From: Novosphingobium sp.
GTDB taxonomy: Bacteria > Pseudomonadota > Alphaproteobacteria > Sphingomonadales > Sphingomonadaceae
NCBI GenBank assembly: GCA_030830245.1
Contig: JAURNJ010000242.1
Location: 1 to 5,483 of the forward strand
DNA length: 5,483 nucleotides
Reading direction: 5' to 3'
Part shown: one piece after another, positions 1 through 5,483 of the stretch
How positions within the stretch are numbered: position 1 is the first letter of the stretch
Layout: the number at the start of each line of letters is the position of its first letter
Made by a program: the position numbers and the translations under genes
The notes under the pieces: model-generated
Told to the model about the DNA's origin: nothing
Databases searched by the model: none
Seen by the model: only the letters and a program-made list of their open reading frames with translations

Positions 1-190
1 CAGGATCGTCCACGATGATCCAGCGCCAGCGGTTGAGGTTTGAACCGTTGGGCGCCTGCAAGGCTATCTCGAGGCATTCCTCGAGCACCTCGCGCGAAAC
101 CGGCCGAGTCACATCGAGCCGCTTGCGCACGGTGCGGGTGGTGGTCAGCACCTCGTCGACCGAAAGCCCCAATGTTGCGGAGTTTGTCAT
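1..190 (-). CDS. Nitroreductase-family FMN oxidoreductase, N-terminal 63 codons (partial)
   Basis: This frame opens with ATG at 190-188 and stays open to the window edge, so only the first 63 residues are visible. Residues 17-25 (TTTRTVRKR) resemble the arginine-rich segment near the N-terminus of nitroreductases that contacts the FMN phosphate. Residues 46-60 (APNGSNLNRWRWIIV) match the family pattern APSGSNxQPWxFxVV, a second flavin-contacting segment. Family members are FMN-dependent, NAD(P)H-using cytoplasmic enzymes that reduce nitroaromatics, quinones or other electron-poor substrates; the substrate here cannot be told. The start overlaps the stop of the upstream CinA-like gene as ATGA and has a strong GGAGG ribosome site 7 bases ahead, so the two are probably translated together. 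The dimerisation region and C-terminus lie outside the window. Family assignment is fairly sure; specific function is not. Confidence 0.85.
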   Translation of the reverse strand, partial: MTNSATLGLSVDEVLTTTRTVRKRLDVTRPVSREVLEECLEIALQAPNGSNLNRWRWIIVDDP

Positions 191-687
191 GGCCTTGCCT
201 CCAGCAGCGTCTTTTCGAGAAATTCGAGCGCCCGGCGCGTGAATGCCTTCATGTTGTCGATGCGCACGTCGCTGTCGGTTTCGGTGACGAGCGTCGCCTC
301 GATCCCGCCGGGACCGACCACGCCGACGCAGCTGCGCCCCGAAGCGACGCCCATCGGGTGCTTGCTGCTGCCAGCAGCGCCCGATTCGGCGATGCCCCAG
401 TCGGCGCGAAAGTTGTCGCGGATCGCGCGGGCCTGCAGCGCGGCATAATCTTCGGTCGCCGAGCGCATTCCTGCGAAGGTTTCCTCGCCCAGCGCATAGA
501 GCGCGTCGCGCGAGGCCTTCGAGTAGACCACCCCGCCCCCGACATAGAACGACAGCGCGCCCGGCACGGTGAGCAGCGAGGCGGAAATAAGCCCGCCGGT
601 CGCGCCATCGGCCACCGCGATCTTCTCGCCGCGTTCGCGCAGCAATTCGGCGATGCGCGTCGCAATTTCGTTATATTCCTCCAGCAT
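187..687 (-). CDS. CinA C-terminal-domain (PncC-like) protein with degenerate active-site motif
   Basis: The protein has 166 residues, the usual length of a stand-alone CinA C-terminal domain. That family includes PncC, the cytoplasmic amidohydrolase turning nicotinamide mononucleotide (NMN) into nicotinate mononucleotide and ammonia. Family features are LLRERGEKIAVADGATGG (residues 15-32), a VPGALSFYVGGGVVYS block (41-56), GADxxIAVTG-like FRADWGIAESG (93-103) and a late DVRIDN segment (140-145). The hallmark AESCTGG reads ADGATGG (26-32), so the catalytic Ser becomes Gly29 and the Cys becomes Ala30. The later TGIAGPGG motif reads ESGAAGSSK, and the Lys expected after YSN is Arg60, although Lys57 is close by. 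NMN deamidase activity is therefore doubtful; binding, sensing or altered chemistry is possible. I chose the ATG at 687-685, two bases after the ligA stop, because family homology begins there; the in-frame ATG at 720 would add 11 unrelated residues. GGAGG lies 13 bases upstream, a long spacing, so coupling to ligA translation is likely. Family is sure; function is open. Confidence 0.88.
   Translation of the reverse strand: MLEEYNEIATRIAELLRERGEKIAVADGATGGLISASLLTVPGALSFYVGGGVVYSKASRDALYALGEETFAGMRSATEDYAALQARAIRDNFRADWGIAESGAAGSSKHPMGVASGRSCVGVVGPGGIEATLVTETDSDVRIDNMKAFTRRALEFLEKTLLEARP
198..202 (-). promoter_or_regulatory. Ribosome binding site of the nitroreductase gene
   Basis: GGAGG on the minus strand lies 7 bases ahead of the ATG at 190. 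It sits inside the last codons of the CinA-like gene and supports this start, which has a 4-base overlap with the upstream stop. Confidence 0.7.
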
Positions 688-689
688 TC

Positions 690-3312
<2,623 letters not shown>

Positions 3313-3316
<4 letters not shown>

Positions 3317-4989
3317 AACACCCGCTCCAGCAACCGGTCGGCCTGGGCGCGGGCTTCCTCGGTGACTTCCGCGCCCGAAAGCATCCGCGCGATTTCCTGC
3401 CGCCGCTCGTCGTCGTCCAGCAGCGCCACCGAGGTGCGCGTCACCAGCCCCTCGCTGGACTTGGCGATGAGGTAATGCGCACAGCCGCGCGCTGCGACCT
3501 GTGGGCTGTGGGTAACGACCACAACCTGTCCTCCATCCGCGAGCCGCGCCAGCCGCTCGCCGATGGCCGATGCCACCGCCCCGCCCACGCCCCGGTCGAT
3601 CTCGTCGAAGATCAGAGTGGCCGCGCCGCCTTCCTCGGCAAGCGCAACCTTGAGCGCGAGAATGAAGCGCGACAGCTCGCCGCCGCTAGCAATCTTGGCG
3701 AGTGGAGCGAAGTCCGCGCCCGGATTGGTAGCGATCAGGAACTCGACCGAATCCATCCCGTTCGCGCCCCATCGCTCCTCGGGCAATTGCGACACCACGG
3801 TGCGGAACCGTGCATCGCCGAGCCGGAGTGGTTCGAGCTCGCCCGTCACCGCCTTGTCGAGCAGCGTTGCAGCGCTTCTGCGGGCCGACTGCAGCGTCTT
3901 TGCCAGCTCGTTGTAGTGCTTTTGCGCGTGCTTTTCGGACTGTTCCAGCGCGGCGAGATGCTCCTCGCCGCCTTCGATCGCGTCGAGCTGCGAACGTAGG
4001 TCCCTGGCAACCGTGGGCAGGTCGGAAACCTCACAGCGGTGCTTGCGTGCGGCGGCGCGCAGATCGAACAGCCGAGTCTCGATCCGGTCCAGCTCCATGG
4101 GATCGTGAGTCAGCGCCAGGGCTGCCTTCTCGATGCGATCCTCCGCCTCGCTGGCCTCGATCACCGCGCGGTCGAGCGCGGCAAGTGCCTCCGCCAGCAG
4201 AGGATGTTCGCCCGCGATCCGGTCCAGCCGACGCGCTGCCGTCCGCAGGCTGGCAAGGGCCGAATCCGAACCGGCCCACAAGTGGCGCAGATCCTCCAGA
4301 TCGCCCGAAAGCCGCTCACCCTTCTGCATATCCGCGCGCGCATTTGCGAGACCCGCCTCCTCATCCTCCAGCGGGGCGAGTGCTGTCAGTTCGGCAAGGT
4401 GGGCGAGCATCAGATCGCGATCCTCCTGCGCCGTCGCCACCTGTTCCCGCGCCTGCTCGAGCGCCTGGCGCGCTGCCTGCCAATCGCGCCAGGCCGCCGC
4501 GACTGCGGTCACGTCGGCACCGGCAAAGCGGTCGAGCAAGGTACGGTGCCCGGAAGGATTGACCAGCCCGCGGTCATCGTGCTGACCGTGAACCTCAACC
4601 AGCGCCCCAGCCATCGCCCGAAGCAAGGCTACGCCGACCGGCTGCTCGTTGACGAAAGCCTTGCTGCCCAGGCTATCGGACGAGACGCGAAGTTGGCGGC
4701 GCAGGATCAGCGGCTCTCCCGGTTCCGGCTCGGTCCCCGCTTGCTCCAGCAGCTCCGCGATCTGGGCGGGAAACCGCGCAAACTCGAAAGTGGCAGAAAC
4801 GCTGGCGCTGTCTTCCCCGGCGCGCACCAGCCCGGCTTCGGCACGGTCGCCAAGCACCAGCCCCAGGGCATCGAGCAGGATCGACTTGCCCGCACCGGTC
4901 TCGCCGGTGAGCACGCCCAGCCCGCCCGCGAAATCGAGATCGAGCGCCTCGATCAAAACGATGTTGCGGATGGATAGGCGCGTCAGCAT
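3313..4989 (-). CDS. recN: DNA repair protein RecN (SMC-like ATPase)
   Basis: The 558 residues match the usual RecN length of about 550-570. RecN is a cytoplasmic SMC-like ATPase acting early in recombinational repair of double-strand breaks, helping hold or pair broken DNA with RecA. Every ABC ATPase element is visible: Walker A GETGAGKS (29-36), a Q-loop region with the RecN-typical VHGQHDD (133-139), signature ASGGELSR (434-441), Walker B TLIFDEID (458-465) with Asp462 and Glu463, D-loop GVGG (467-470), and the switch His494 in VTHSPQVAA. Between the two ATPase halves, about residues 165-385, lies Ala/Leu/Glu/Arg-rich sequence expected to form the antiparallel coiled-coil arm. The ATG at 4989 gives the canonical N-terminus MLTRLSIRNIVLIE. 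No clear Shine-Dalgarno lies ahead of it, unlike several downstream genes. It is probably the first gene of a tight operon, or is read from bamD through the 79-base gap. No SOS (LexA) box was seen upstream. Confidence 0.98.
3325..3328 (-). promoter_or_regulatory. Ribosome binding site of the membrane-protein gene
   Basis: GGAG on the minus strand lies 8 bases before the ATG at 3316, within the last codons of recN. It supports the ATGA-overlap start. Confidence 0.55.
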
Positions 4990-4998
4990 GGTCGCGCC

Positions 4999-5053
4999 GT
5001 TATCTAGCGAAGAGCGCGCCTTGCGTCACGCGCCGAACGCGGGGTTATCCAGC
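4999..5053 (-). repeat. Pair of direct repeats GCT(G/A)GATAAC in the recN leader region
   Basis: GCTGGATAAC at 5053-5044 and GCTAGATAAC at 5008-4999 (minus strand) match at 9 of 10 positions and start 45 bases apart, in the only intergenic gap. The downstream copy overlaps the candidate -10. They could be a repeated promoter or regulator site, or chance. Confidence 0.3.
5001..5029 (-). promoter_or_regulatory. Possible sigma-70 promoter of recN with a very short leader
   Basis: In the 79-base bamD-recN gap, GTGACG at 5029-5024 (4 of 6 to TTGACA) is followed after exactly 17 bases by TAGATA at 5006-5001 (3 of 6 to TATAAT). An overlapping GATAAC at 5004-4999 is an alternative -10. Transcription would begin near 4994-4992, only a few bases ahead of the recN ATG at 4989, which fits the missing Shine-Dalgarno. 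The hexamer matches are weak and the region is GC-rich, so this is a candidate only. Confidence 0.3.
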
Positions 5054-5068
5054 TTGAATTTGGCGGCT

Positions 5069-5483
5069 TCAGCTAGCCCGCGTTTCGGGCGCGTGCTTGT
5101 TCATCAGTTCAAATGAACGGGCATACCACACGCTGCCGGGATAGTTCCTGCCGAGCACCGCCGCCGCCTTGAGCGCTTCGGCAGGCACGCCGAGCGAGAG
5201 ATAGCATTCCACCAGCCGGTACAGCGCTTCGGGAGCGTGGCTGGTGGTCTGGTAGCTGTCGATCACGTTGCGGAAGCGAGTGGTTGCCGCCAGCCACATG
5301 CCGCTGCGCTGATAATAGCGACCAATGTTCATTTCCTTGCCCGCAAGGTGATCGTTCACGAGGTCGAGCTTGAGGCGCGCGTCGCGCGCATACTTCGTAT
5401 TGGGAAAGCGCCGCTCGACATCGGTCAGCGCCGTGCGCGCCTGCTCGAAGTTCATGCGGCCCGCGCTGATCGCCACCGCCATC
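5069..5483 (-). CDS. bamD: Outer membrane assembly factor BamD, C-terminal part (partial)
   Basis: The frame is open to the window edge, so the N-terminal lipoprotein signal and first TPRs are missing; about 138 C-terminal residues remain. BamD is the essential TPR lipoprotein of the BAM complex, which inserts beta-barrel proteins into the outer membrane from the periplasmic side. Diagnostic wording includes RRFPNTKYARDARLKLDL, then AGKEMNIGRYYQRSGMWLAA, RFRNVIDSYQTTSHAPEALY and RLVECYLSLG. These are the last three TPR-like helix pairs, typical of alphaproteobacterial BamD (older name ComL). The protein ends with a short polar tail after NYPGSVWY. The Met at 5482 is internal, not the start. 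The stop TGA at 5071-5069 is followed by 79 bases before recN, the expected next gene in alphaproteobacteria. No convincing terminator separates them, so read-through is possible. Confidence 0.95.
   Translation of the reverse strand, partial: MAVAISAGRMNFEQARTALTDVERRFPNTKYARDARLKLDLVNDHLAGKEMNIGRYYQRSGMWLAATTRFRNVIDSYQTTSHAPEALYRLVECYLSLGVPAEALKAAAVLGRNYPGSVWYARSFELMNKHAPETRAS

Noticed and set aside
4039..4977. Plus-strand open frame of 312 codons opposite recN
   Set aside because: It is antisense to the recN coding sequence, has a compositionally biased translation and shows no family motif. It is a GC-driven shadow.
4990..5068. LexA/SOS box ahead of recN
   Set aside because: I looked on both strands for the alphaproteobacterial GTTC-N7-GTTC pattern (and its complement GAAC-N7-GAAC) and for CTG-N10-CAG type boxes. 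Single GTTC and GAAC-like words occur, but no correctly spaced pair.
5076..5090. Hairpin GCCCG-AAACG-CGGGC at the end of bamD as a terminator
   Set aside because: The stem is only 5 bases, lies within the coding sequence and has no T-run after it, so it does not support a bamD terminator.

Overview
The window looks like chromosomal DNA of an alphaproteobacterium, most likely a sphingomonad (Sphingomonadaceae or Erythrobacteraceae type). The evidence is the high-GC coding sequence, the gene order bamD-recN-(small membrane protein)-ligA, and the wording of the BamD, RecN and LigA proteins. The genus is inferred from memory of these families, not from a search. Nothing suggests a mobile element, CRISPR array, tRNA or rRNA.

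All six genes lie on the minus strand, so transcription runs from high to low coordinates. In that order they are: the 3' part of bamD (5483-5069, cut by the window edge); a 79-base gap (5068-4990), the only real intergenic space, with a possible promoter; recN (4989-3313); a 170-residue two-helix membrane protein of unknown function (3316-2804); ligA (2807-690); a short CinA/PncC-like protein (687-187); and the first 63 codons of a nitroreductase-family flavoprotein (190-1, cut by the window edge). No stretch over 300 bases lacks a gene.

From recN onward the genes are packed as one likely operon. The recN/membrane-protein and cinA-like/nitroreductase junctions are 4-base ATGA overlaps. The membrane-protein/ligA junction is a 4-base GTGA overlap if the first GTG is used. 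ligA and the cinA-like gene are separated by 2 bases. Translational coupling is therefore likely through the whole set.

Functionally, RecN (SMC-like ATPase for double-strand break repair) and LigA (NAD-dependent ligase) form a DNA repair and replication core, next to the envelope assembly factor BamD. LigA releases NMN, and the classical CinA C-terminal domain (PncC) deamidates NMN, so a CinA-like gene just after ligA suggests NMN recycling. However, the catalytic serine motif of this copy is degenerate (ADGATGG where the family has AESCTGG), which makes the ligA/cinA-like/nitroreductase end of the operon the most interesting part. The window contains no obviously new multi-gene system; the real unknowns are the degenerate CinA-like protein and the uncharacterised membrane protein.
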